A stretch of DNA of 35,423 nucleotides from a virus. The notes under the pieces are model-generated. The model was given only the letters and a program-made list of their open reading frames with translations. It had not been told where the DNA came from and made no database searches. The position numbers and the translations under genes are program-made. Each line of letters opens with the position of its first letter. Positions within the stretch are counted from its first letter, which is position 1. Shown piece after piece: positions 21,546-29,064 of the stretch. The stretch covers positions 1 to 35,423 of IMG/VR virus record IMGVR_UViG_3300020438_000123; one strand, written 5' to 3'.

Positions 21546-24041
21546 TCATGTAAAAAATCCCTCAAGTGTAGATGTAGTTTCATGCTTCCAACCAACCGTA
21601 TCCAAAATAGTTCTAAGTGGATCTAGAAAACTAGTATTGAATTGCTTTTCATAGTCTATGTAGTCTTCCAGTCCAAACTCCTTGGGTATTGAATTTGGAA
21701 ATGATACGACATGATCTGTTCCATAAGCACCACCCAGTGGATTTGGTGTTTTTAAATAAATGAATTTGATCTTTTCACCTTCATTGATTGTGTGATATTT
21801 CCTATCTAAAGAATGCGTCTTGAGATAGTGATTATATATCAAAGCACCCTTCACCGCAATAGGTGTTGACTTTTTATAAATGTTACTAGAATCATAATAC
21901 CTGTCTAGTCCATTCACTCCTCGGGGAAATGCGATCTCTTCTGGATCACATTCATGGAACTTCACCTTAAACTTTTCGATAAAATCTATGATACTTTCTT
22001 CATCTGAAGTAAGAACCAACTTAATAGCCTTCTTCAATTCTTGACGAACAATATTAGGAGTCGAACTTCTAGTAGTCTCGATTCCCATGATCTTCATCTT
22101 AGGTTCTTCGTAGCGAATCCCTTCAGAGTCATGAACATTCATCATGTATCTTTTCTTAGCAGTCCATACACCTTTGTCTGCAATACACTCTCTGTCCATT
22201 ACCATCTTGTTATCATATGCATTCATTATGGATGCAAGTTCATCGTACTTATCTTTAATGAATGGAAGTATTATTTCCTCCGCTGATTTGTCCAAAAATC
22301 CAACCACTTCGGACTTGGATTTTCCATTGCATACTTTATCCACCAAATTACCAAGACGGAGATAAACACTATCTGTATCAGAAGCAACAACATAATCGTA
22401 ATCCTTCGTTCCTACTGTGTCGTTCAAGAATTCATTCAACTTGTCCGCAATCCACCGAATACTTAATTGTCCGGACAGAGTAATTGCTTCTGCCATCTCA
22501 ACATCGAAGTACCGAAAGTATTGATTACCAATCGCACCATAAGCAGAGTTCAGTTGAATCTTACGAACCATCTGGAAGTTGTTAAACTTCGAGATTTGAT
22601 TTTCTAAACCAGAATCTCCTGCTTGTTGACGCTTCTGACACTCGATCATTTTCTTCTTGTACATCTTACGTTCTTTGTACATCTTCTCCATGAGTGCAGG
22701 AAGAAATCCCTGATAGTCTTTGGTGTATCGAGTACCGTTCGCTGCAAGTGAATACTGGGTTTCGGTAGGATAAGTTCCCTTGAGGATTGTGTCTGGTGTA
22801 ATCGTATGATCTTTACCAAAATCAGTTTTCGTCTCTGGACTGATATTGTACTGCATGATCAAGTGGGGGTACAGACTGTTCAAGTCAAGAGAAATAATCC
22901 AGTCATGAATACCAGTGATAGGATCTTTTACATAAGCACCCGCATACTGTGAATCCTTTGTGGAGATCTTCTTCTGTGGAATAACTATATTGTGTTCATT
23001 TAGATAATGATAAATGATACAATCCCATGTCCGTACCTGACTGAAGACATCCATAAAGTTTACTTTAGCAGAATATGCTAGTGCTACGGAAAGTTCAAGT
23101 AGTTTTAGTTTGTCTTCCAGTCGTTGAACCAGTTCAACATCCTTAACATTGTACTCCATAAACTTTTGAAAGTCTTTCTTATAGAACTCTGCCATACTAT
23201 CGAATTCGTCATACGAAAGTTTTGTATCTCCGAGTTCAACGTGTGCAATGTGATCTAGACGATAGGATTCTTGGTTTACATAGGTAAACGTCTTGTATAG
23301 TTCGTAGTAATCCAGAGTTGCAATACCAACCAAATCATAGACAGAATGTTCTCTGTTCATCTTGGTGATCGTCTTCTCTTTTATGATCTTCCAAGGAGAT
23401 AATCTTTTTGTTTCCTTTTCACCCAAAACTCTACGCATTCGGTTTACGAGATAAGGAATATCAAAAAATCTAATGTTCCATCCAGTCATGATGTCCGGAG
23501 ATTCAAGAACCCATGTATCCAAGAAACAACGAAGAAGATCTTCTTCATTATCAAACTCCCAGTACTTAAGTCTCTCTTGTTCTAGTTTGAACTCTCCCAG
23601 ACCGAAAACATACTTCCAACCATTTACGTCTAGCGTTATTGCAATGATCTTTTCTTCTGGATCGTCAATATCAGGAAACCCATTTTCGCATGTGGTTTCG
23701 ATGTCGAAGTTAGCGACTTTAATCTCAGAGAAATCGTAATCAATTTCACCGGGACTTACCTTACCAATGAACTGATAGATGTAATCTGTGTTACCGAAAA
23801 TTCTAAACCCAGTCACATCCTTGTACTTGTTGATAAACTCTCTACAATCATTGATAGAGCCTGGTTTAATCGATTCGACATATTCACCATCCAGAGTTTT
23901 ATACTCTGTTGGTTTGTTACTGGGTAGATATAATGTTGGACTGAAATCAATCTTTTGTTGAATGGGTTTACCATCAACATGTCCACGCATTAAAATTTTG
24001 TTACCCTGTATCGAAACATTAGTGTAAAAGGTGTCACTCAT
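21546..24041 (-). CDS. 43: Family B DNA polymerase, T4 gp43-like
   Basis: 831 residues, somewhat shorter than T4 gp43. It copies the phage genome and proofreads. The exonuclease motifs are present: FDIETTCENG (Exo I), GWNIRFFDIPYL (Exo II) and EYNVKD (Exo III). The polymerase motifs follow: DLNSLYPHLIMQ (A), IQLNSAYGAIGN (B) and VASDTDSVYL (C, with both catalytic Asp). The start is ATG 24041, overlapping the Nmad-like gene by eight bases. No intein or intron interrupts the active sites. Confidence 0.96.
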   Translation of the reverse strand: MSDTFYTNVSIQGNKILMRGHVDGKPIQQKIDFSPTLYLPSNKPTEYKTLDGEYVESIKPGSINDCREFINKYKDVTGFRIFGNTDYIYQFIGKVSPGEIDYDFSEIKVANFDIETTCENGFPDIDDPEEKIIAITLDVNGWKYVFGLGEFKLEQERLKYWEFDNEEDLLRCFLDTWVLESPDIMTGWNIRFFDIPYLVNRMRRVLGEKETKRLSPWKIIKEKTITKMNREHSVYDLVGIATLDYYELYKTFTYVNQESYRLDHIAHVELGDTKLSYDEFDSMAEFYKKDFQKFMEYNVKDVELVQRLEDKLKLLELSVALAYSAKVNFMDVFSQVRTWDCIIYHYLNEHNIVIPQKKISTKDSQYAGAYVKDPITGIHDWIISLDLNSLYPHLIMQYNISPETKTDFGKDHTITPDTILKGTYPTETQYSLAANGTRYTKDYQGFLPALMEKMYKERKMYKKKMIECQKRQQAGDSGLENQISKFNNFQMVRKIQLNSAYGAIGNQYFRYFDVEMAEAITLSGQLSIRWIADKLNEFLNDTVGTKDYDYVVASDTDSVYLRLGNLVDKVCNGKSKSEVVGFLDKSAEEIILPFIKDKYDELASIMNAYDNKMVMDRECIADKGVWTAKKRYMMNVHDSEGIRYEEPKMKIMGIETTRSSTPNIVRQELKKAIKLVLTSDEESIIDFIEKFKVKFHECDPEEIAFPRGVNGLDRYYDSSNIYKKSTPIAVKGALIYNHYLKTHSLDRKYHTINEGEKIKFIYLKTPNPLGGAYGTDHVVSFPNSIPKEFGLEDYIDYEKQFNTSFLDPLRTILDTVGWKHETTSTLEGFFT

Positions 24042-24351
24042 TTTTATCCGTCAGATATGCACTAAACAAAACCATGTAATTAATTATATCAAGAATAGCA
24101 TCTTCGTATCCCTCGTTATCTACCTTCAGTTCTCCTGCGGAACAAAACGTGGAAAGACGAGAAACCTTATCGACTACTCGAACAAGAAAACCTTGTTCAG
24201 TAGAACACACCCCCATTGATTCGGTTCTTTCAAAATTTGCAAAAGGTTGATCTCCATCCTTACCTGCATAATCATGATTCTTTTTCTTCATAATAGAAAT
24301 AGCCTGCTCACATAGGGAGGCATGATGCTGTAGTAATTCTTCACGATTCAT
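24034..24351 (-). CDS. Nucleotide modification-associated domain 1 (DUF1599-like) protein
   Basis: 105 residues. HDYAGKDGDQPFANFER near the middle, followed by LVRVVDKVSRL and EDAILDIINYMVLF, matches the Nmad1/DUF1599 family. These proteins resemble all-alpha NTP pyrophosphatases (MazG type) and occur in phages beside nucleotide genes. The Glu/Asp pair in GYEDAILD could bind metal. It lies between dUTPase and polymerase, consistent with nucleotide pool work. The exact substrate is unknown. Confidence 0.75.
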   Translation of the reverse strand: MNREELLQHHASLCEQAISIMKKKNHDYAGKDGDQPFANFERTESMGVCSTEQGFLVRVVDKVSRLSTFCSAGELKVDNEGYEDAILDIINYMVLFSAYLTDKNE

Positions 24352-24372
24352 AGTATAGTCCTTTCGGTTTAA

Positions 24373-24924
24373 TTATACACCAGTGCTACCAAAGCCACCA
24401 GTTCTTTGTGTCACTTTACCCGGTTTTTCTTTGGTGATGATAATCGCCGAAGTCATGCATTCTACTACTTCACCTTGTGCAATTCTGTCACCGTGGTTCA
24501 CCACATAAGGTTTGTCCGAATTGTTGATAAGGGCAACAAAAACTTCTTCCTTGTAATCGGAATCAATTACCCCTTCGGCGTTAGCGAGTGAAATACCCTG
24601 TTTAAATGCCAGTCCAGATCTTGCATGTAATCGAACAGAAAGACCTGGTTCTAGTTCCATAATAAAACCAGTGGGAATCAAGGCTCTTCCGTGTGGTGGG
24701 ATTTCAATATCCGCCTTACAATCGTCGGAGTCGAACGTAAATCGAACTTTGGTTTCGTATACTTGATTTTCTGAGTTTACAATTTTAATAGTTCTGGCAA
24801 TAGGATACTTATCTTCAGTCACGTTAGGTCCCCTAAGATATGCATGAATATCAAAGCAAGCAGATTGTTGGGTTTGGTATGTTGGTAGGATTACGTTGGG
24901 TGCAAGTTTATATATTTCAATCAC
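24373..24924 (-). CDS. dut: dUTPase (trimeric type)
   Basis: 183 residues. It splits dUTP to dUMP and pyrophosphate, keeping uracil out of DNA and feeding ThyX. Visible family motifs are SACFDIHA (I), HARSGLAFKQG (II), GVIDSDYKEEVFVALIN (III, catalytic Asp and Tyr), DRIAQG (IV) and RTGGFGSTG (V, the P-loop-like tail). An insertion of about 25 residues between motifs I and II explains the extra length. The start is GTG with GAGGAG eight bases before. It is the first gene of the replication unit behind the promoter at 25000-25028. Confidence 0.95.
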   Translation of the reverse strand: MIEIYKLAPNVILPTYQTQQSACFDIHAYLRGPNVTEDKYPIARTIKIVNSENQVYETKVRFTFDSDDCKADIEIPPHGRALIPTGFIMELEPGLSVRLHARSGLAFKQGISLANAEGVIDSDYKEEVFVALINNSDKPYVVNHGDRIAQGEVVECMTSAIIITKEKPGKVTQRTGGFGSTGV

Positions 24925-24947
24925 TTCATTATCTCCTCAAGAAAGAC

Positions 24948-24986
24948 GGGGGCGGGGGCGCCCTATGCTAACCCCCTAGATCCCCC
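24948..24986 (-). promoter_or_regulatory. GC-rich double stem in the dUTPase leader
   Basis: Two C5 blocks (24972-24976, 24982-24986) can pair with two G5 blocks (24948-24952, 24954-24958). On the transcript these give two stacked GC stems just after the expected start of transcription and 24 bases before the GTG. It may be a 5' stabiliser, an attenuator, or the end of the fibre operon. It stands out in this AT-rich DNA. Confidence 0.5.
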
Positions 24987-24999
24987 TGATTGCTTTTAA

Positions 25000-25028
25000 A
25001 TTATAACACACACAGTGACAATACACAA
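25000..25028 (-). promoter_or_regulatory. Sigma70-type early promoter for the replication cluster
   Basis: On the - strand TTGTGT (25028-25023), a 17 base spacer and a perfect TATAAT (25005-25000). The -35 is weak. It lies 76 bases before the dUTPase GTG, at the border between fibre and replication genes, as expected for an early promoter read by host polymerase. Confidence 0.6.
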
Positions 25029-25051
25029 ATGTTATCTGTATGCTTTTGCAA

Positions 25052-25303
25052 TTACTTTGAGGAATCTCCAACACGAAGTCCTGAAGTATCATCATCTTCG
25101 GAAGTTGGATCGTATTCAATCAACTTGATAGTTTCCGCTGTTGACAAAAGATTATTTGCAGTAGCGACTAGAGCATCTATTAGTTGAGTATCTAAATCTG
25201 TTTTAGCCTGTATTTCTTTAAAATTATAGGCAATAGATTCAAGTCGTGATTGCATTTTATTGACATCTTGGATAAGTGCGGCGTAGTGTTGAATGTTAAT
25301 CAT
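25052..25303 (-). CDS. Small coiled-coil hypothetical protein
   Basis: 83 residues, with AAGGAA before the ATG. It is mainly helical, with heptad-like spacing (IQDVNKMQSRLESIAYNFKEIQ), and has an acidic tail (EYDPTSEDDDTSG). It is the last gene of the fibre unit. The size and form suggest a small structural or chaperone-like partner of the fibre proteins; that is inference from position. Confidence 0.6.
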   Translation of the reverse strand: MINIQHYAALIQDVNKMQSRLESIAYNFKEIQAKTDLDTQLIDALVATANNLLSTAETIKLIEYDPTSEDDDTSGLRVGDSSK

Positions 25304-25325
25304 TGTGATTCCTTTTTATGGTGGT

Positions 25326-25790
25326 TTAAAATGTAAGTGTCATTGTAATAGTTATATTATCCGTGTCATTAAGATTGTTACCATTCCAAAAAGTACTGGC
25401 ATCATCATTACTTGTTCCTAATCTGAATTGAGGCTTAGAGTTAGTACCACCCATAGTGATGGTTTCTGCCGTAAGAGTATTAGATCCTACAGTTATTGAA
25501 GCAGAAGTAATATTTTCTAATATCAATGCTTTAGTTCCATACAAACCAGAAGATTCATCTGAGTTATTTACTTTAAATCGAATTGAATTAGTACCAAATA
25601 AATCCCATTGTTGGTTAGATGAAAAATCAGAGAATTGATCTGCAAGATCTCCACTCTCAGATCCCGTTGAATCCTGTTTTCTTCTTCCTGCCTGTACAGT
25701 TCCACGGACAACTGCGTTATCAGTTTGAGCCGTGTAAATATACTGCGGTGCAGATGATTGCGTAGGGAAAAATAACCAGTGAGGACTCAT
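25326..25790 (-). CDS. Fibre-associated hypothetical protein
   Basis: 154 residues, overlapping the fibre gene by four bases (ATGA). It is rich in Ser, Thr, Asn and Gly, with beta-type sequence throughout, such as ASITVGSNTLTAETITMGG and DTDNITITMTLTF. It lacks cysteines and long helices. The composition is that of a receptor-binding or fibre tip protein, and the coupling to the fibre gene supports that. No family is recognised. Confidence 0.55.
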   Translation of the reverse strand: MSPHWLFFPTQSSAPQYIYTAQTDNAVVRGTVQAGRRKQDSTGSESGDLADQFSDFSSNQQWDLFGTNSIRFKVNNSDESSGLYGTKALILENITSASITVGSNTLTAETITMGGTNSKPQFRLGTSNDDASTFWNGNNLNDTDNITITMTLTF

Positions 25791-27433
25791 AGCGTTGTTG
25801 TATACTCCACGTTAAAGATAACATCAAGAGCAGATGAGTTACTAGAAGTTACGATAGTGATCACTCCATCGGCGGCAACAGAAGTGTTTGCAAGTGATGT
25901 CTGATTTCCACTCGAATCACTCACACTCGCTGCTTTAACTGTATCTGATCCGTTCTTCAGGGTAGCAGTCACCGTACCAGACGCAGACTTAATATAGAAC
26001 CCAGTAATCGTTCTTGCCGTCGCAACCTTTGGATCTAGCGTGTAAGTTTTATCTGCTGCTGTTTCAATTTGACCAGTATATGAATCAGTTCTGGTGGCAG
26101 TTACCAATCCTGTTCCATCACCAAACGTAATACCAGAAGAACTTAAAGTTATACCGCTGAGAACGGTTGTAATTCCACCAACATTCAAGGCTTCCCCGAC
26201 AGTAACTCCTTGAGCGAAGTTAGTCGTTTGACTGAATTCTGCACCCTGAAAATCGAAGTGGTGATGTGGATTCACTCGCAGATAACCAACATTCGCTATG
26301 TTCGCCATTGACAAACCAGAAGTAGTTTCTATCTGAATGTTTCCTTGTTCTCCACCGATTGTCTGGACTGCACTGACTAAGTTGGGAATAACGTAAACAT
26401 ATACAACGTCACCAACCGATGGACTAGTATCGACTTCGATACCACTAGTGTCTGTTATGGTTAAAAGAGTTCCACCAGATCCGTCACTTGATACTGATGC
26501 TTTGCTAACTTCATCTGCCTCTATAGCAGCAATCATCAACTCAGAACCATCTTCTTTCAGGATTTGAACAAAACCACCATTCGCAGCGAAAAGATCACAA
26601 ATCGTATCAATATCATTTCCGTTTGCATCCACGCAGTTAATAGCGAGAATATCAATTGCAGTTCCTGATATATTTGATGCCATCTTGACACCGCCGGGTT
26701 GTGCAAGATCCGAAAGACCTGTATGTGTTATAGTATACTTGAGTCCTGCACGGAACGCTGTTCTCTGTGTTGTTCCATCTGCGAATGTAATTCCACCTAC
26801 ACCAACTGTTATACCGTGTGCTTGAACTAATCCATTTGCGAATGAGACACCCCCTACATTTGTCCTTGTTCCGTTGGAATCCAAGAACGAATTGTCCCCA
26901 GCAAACATTTCAATGTTGTCTACAGTGAAATCGATATAGGTATCAGGATCTCCTCTATGTCGAATCTTCTGTTCAAAATCTACCACAGTTGAACTGATGT
27001 CTAGAATCCCACCACCGAAATTAAGTGTCATTGCTTCGGTGTCACCTTGGACTGAAATTGTTCCGTCTTCTTGTAGGACTAGATGATTTGCTTTTACAAT
27101 ACCATTAAATGTTGCACCACTGGCTACTACTCCACCACTTGCAGTGATACCACCAACAACCTCCAGAGCCTGTGAAGGACCTGTGGTTCCGATACCCAAT
27201 CTATTGTTTGTGTCATCCCAAAACAGAACTTCAGCAGCAGGTCCGATGGTAGATCCTTCAACTCCCTCTGGAGTATAGAATGCAACATAACCACCAGTTC
27301 CGGTTGCAATAGAGTCTACATCACCATCAGCAGAAACTTTGTCCCATGCTACACCGTTGAAGTTCCAAGACTTACCAGAGAAGGTAAACTTGTCTCCATT
27401 ATTTGGACCGGTTGGAAAATTAATCTTTGACAT
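25787..27433 (-). CDS. Tail fibre or virion appendage protein
   Basis: 548 residues, with GAGGAA before the ATG. The N-terminal part (about 1-40) has KFTFSGKSWNFNGVAWDKV, a repeat type used in phage fibre proteins. A beta-rich shaft follows, with RLGIGTTGPSQALEVVGG and the repeated GITFADGTTQ pattern (also GVSFANGLVQ and GITFGDGTG), typical of trimeric fibres. A middle domain with HTGLSDLAQPGGVKM and a C-terminal beta domain (TARTITGFYIKSASGTVTATL) complete it. No peptidase or lyase motif is visible. It probably binds the host surface, and forms a unit with the collagen-like fibre upstream. Confidence 0.75.
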   Translation of the reverse strand: MSKINFPTGPNNGDKFTFSGKSWNFNGVAWDKVSADGDVDSIATGTGGYVAFYTPEGVEGSTIGPAAEVLFWDDTNNRLGIGTTGPSQALEVVGGITASGGVVASGATFNGIVKANHLVLQEDGTISVQGDTEAMTLNFGGGILDISSTVVDFEQKIRHRGDPDTYIDFTVDNIEMFAGDNSFLDSNGTRTNVGGVSFANGLVQAHGITVGVGGITFADGTTQRTAFRAGLKYTITHTGLSDLAQPGGVKMASNISGTAIDILAINCVDANGNDIDTICDLFAANGGFVQILKEDGSELMIAAIEADEVSKASVSSDGSGGTLLTITDTSGIEVDTSPSVGDVVYVYVIPNLVSAVQTIGGEQGNIQIETTSGLSMANIANVGYLRVNPHHHFDFQGAEFSQTTNFAQGVTVGEALNVGGITTVLSGITLSSSGITFGDGTGLVTATRTDSYTGQIETAADKTYTLDPKVATARTITGFYIKSASGTVTATLKNGSDTVKAASVSDSSGNQTSLANTSVAADGVITIVTSSNSSALDVIFNVEYTTTL

Positions 27434-27451
27434 TTGTTGTTTCCTCTACCC

Positions 27452-27459
27452 TATTTATT
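27452..27459 (-). promoter_or_regulatory. Late-type promoter motif AATAAATA
   Basis: On the - strand CAATAAATAGGGTAGAGGAA. Its TAA is the stop of the collagen-like gene. It lies 18 bases before the fibre ATG. Its layout is almost the same as at 11478. Confidence 0.5.
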
Positions 27460-28477
27460 GCGGTTCTACCCAAGCACCTTCGTACCTGACATATAATTTT
27501 CCTGAAGTTTCCTTGAACCAGAAATCTCCTACTTGTGCGGCGGTTACTCCGGTTGGATCATTCTCGGATGCATATACTCTTGGTACATTATCTATAGAGA
27601 GTTCTACGTTTTTACCTTTTCTTTGAACAGTGAATTGCTGTCCCGAAAAGTTTATATCATTAACAGATTTTATAAGTTGTGCTTTATCTTTCTGGATACC
27701 AACCGCACCACCAGCCGCTGCTAACCAATCATTAACTGCTGCGTAATCTGGTGCTTGTTTTCCAGAACCCACCTGCAATAACTTATCTAAAGATTTATGA
27801 TCGAATGATATTAATCCATTCTTTTCCAACTTCAGGGGAAACTTTGCTCTGACTACTGGTGCTTTTCCTTCTTCTCCGGCATCTCCTTTAGGTCCGATTT
27901 CTCCTCGATCACCCTTTGCACCCTTTGCACCCAATTCACCCTTTGCACCCATAGGTCCAGCAATTCCTTGCTCACCCCGTTCTCCGTCTTTTCCGTTCTT
28001 TCCATCCTGTCCATCATTACCATCCTTACCATCGACACCATCTTTACCATCGATACCGTCTTTACCTTCGATGCCGTCTGTACCATCGATGCCGTCTGTA
28101 CCATCGACACCATCTTTACCATTGATACCGTCTGTACCATCGACACCATCTTTACCATTTTCTCCGGGAGTTCCTGAGATACCTCGTTCCCCCGGATCGC
28201 CTTTTTCGCCTCGCTCACCCGGATCTCCGCGTTCTCCTTGATCGCCTCGTCCACCCCTATCTCCTTTAGGTCCTCGTAGTCCGGGAAGACCATCCCTACC
28301 AATAGGACCTATAGAACCAGGCACACCCGGAGTTCCTTCTATAACATTAGTAATTTCAGTTATAACTTGTTCGGGTTGTTGTGGTGGAACTGGAGATTCA
28401 GGAACTATGACTTGTTTGTCAAATTCCTTTTCTACTTCTTTTTTTGTTGGATTAAAATAATCATTAAAGCCACGCAT
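27455..28477 (-). CDS. Collagen-like fibre protein
   Basis: 340 residues. Residues 48-204 form an unbroken Gly-X-Y series of 53 triplets (for example GERGDPGERGEKGDPGERG), with a run of GKDGVDG/GTDGIDG units in the middle. It should fold as a triple-helical rod. The N-terminal 47 residues hold an acidic helix and a Pro-rich piece, probably the anchor to the virion. The C-terminal part has a helical region with DKLLQVGSGKQAPDYAAVNDWLAAAGG and an end with GDFWFKETSGKLYVRYEGAWV, found in many fibre proteins. The DNA of the triplet region is repetitive (about 28000-28170), so length change by slippage is likely. Confidence 0.9.
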   Translation of the reverse strand: MRGFNDYFNPTKKEVEKEFDKQVIVPESPVPPQQPEQVITEITNVIEGTPGVPGSIGPIGRDGLPGLRGPKGDRGGRGDQGERGDPGERGEKGDPGERGISGTPGENGKDGVDGTDGINGKDGVDGTDGIDGTDGIEGKDGIDGKDGVDGKDGNDGQDGKNGKDGERGEQGIAGPMGAKGELGAKGAKGDRGEIGPKGDAGEEGKAPVVRAKFPLKLEKNGLISFDHKSLDKLLQVGSGKQAPDYAAVNDWLAAAGGAVGIQKDKAQLIKSVNDINFSGQQFTVQRKGKNVELSIDNVPRVYASENDPTGVTAAQVGDFWFKETSGKLYVRYEGAWVEPQ

Positions 28478-28495
28478 AGCAAATCTCCATGTTAT

Positions 28496-28624
28496 TCAGA
28501 CAAATACTATTTGAGTGACTTTTTTCTTCTGGATTTGTACAGACTCGACTTTTTGATTATTCAGAACTCGTTTTTTTGTGGGTGACTTTTTTACTAATTC
28601 ATTCGTTGTTATTTTTAGTTTCAT
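28496..28624 (-). CDS. Small basic peptide (42 aa)
   Basis: A short frame starts with an ATG that overlaps the stop of the 137-residue gene (ATGA). It encodes 42 residues beginning MKLKITTNELVKK, very Lys/Gln/Val-rich, ending QIVFV. It fills an otherwise empty 143 base gap and ends 19 bases before the collagen-like gene. AGGTG before the ATG is a modest ribosome site. Translation coupling and placement argue for a real gene. Function unknown. Confidence 0.5.
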   Translation of the reverse strand: MKLKITTNELVKKSPTKKRVLNNQKVESVQIQKKKVTQIVFV

Positions 28625-29034
28625 CTAGTCACCTCTCCATTACAATCAAACCTACCCTCTACAAGTCTAGTAACAACACCGGAAGGGTTTCTTAATTCCA
28701 AATCATATTGATGAATTCCTTCTGGAATAAGACTAGTAGAAGTCGCCCCTGCTATAACAAGAATACCTCCAGTAAGATCTCCGGTATTACCCATATTTCT
28801 ATGAAGAGATATTCCACCAGTCAATCCTGCACCTGTGTGTCCAGTATTTCCGCAGGTTATTCCGGTAGGTCCGGCAACATGTAGAAGTTTTTCTCCGGAC
28901 ATAACGGATCTTCTAACCTGCATCTCTCCAGACCAACCACGGATATCAATAGGATTACCATCCTCATCCAAATATTGAAAATGGAGGTACAGTGAAGATC
29001 CTTGATTTGCTTTAATATCGTGTTTTGCTGACAT
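28621..29034 (-). CDS. Baseplate or fibre-base beta protein (BppU-N-like)
   Basis: 137 residues, with AGGAT before the ATG. The start DIKANQGSSLYLHFQYLDEDGNPIDIRGW and the end LELRNPSGVVTRLVEGRFDCNGEVTR match a beta-sandwich family used at the base of phage fibres and baseplates (similar in pattern to the N-terminal domain of lactococcal BppU). A Gly/Thr-rich loop lies in the middle (GNTGHTGAGLTGG). It heads the fibre unit, behind a CATAAATA motif at 29057, and overlaps the next small gene. Confidence 0.6.
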   Translation of the reverse strand: MSAKHDIKANQGSSLYLHFQYLDEDGNPIDIRGWSGEMQVRRSVMSGEKLLHVAGPTGITCGNTGHTGAGLTGGISLHRNMGNTGDLTGGILVIAGATSTSLIPEGIHQYDLELRNPSGVVTRLVEGRFDCNGEVTR

Positions 29035-29056
29035 TTGTATATCCTATTCTATGGTA

Positions 29057-29064
29057 TATTTATG
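29057..29064 (-). promoter_or_regulatory. Late-type promoter motif CATAAATA
   Basis: On the - strand ACATAAATATACC. Its TAA is the stop of the glycosyltransferase gene. It lies 22 bases before the ATG at 29034 and would start the fibre unit. Confidence 0.5.

Noticed and set aside
24948-24986. G-quadruplex as main explanation for the G runs
   Set aside because: Only two G runs of five and one of three lie close together on the transcript strand, and matching C runs favour simple stems.
28000-28170. CRISPR-like regular repeats
   Set aside because: The periodicity comes from Gly-X-Y codons in a coding frame; there are no unique spacers of CRISPR length.
27853-28302. Repetitive open frame opposite in phase to the collagen-like gene (MVSMVQT-type repeats)
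   Set aside because: It is a by-product of the repeated Gly-X-Y codons read one base out of phase; it has no plausible start context.
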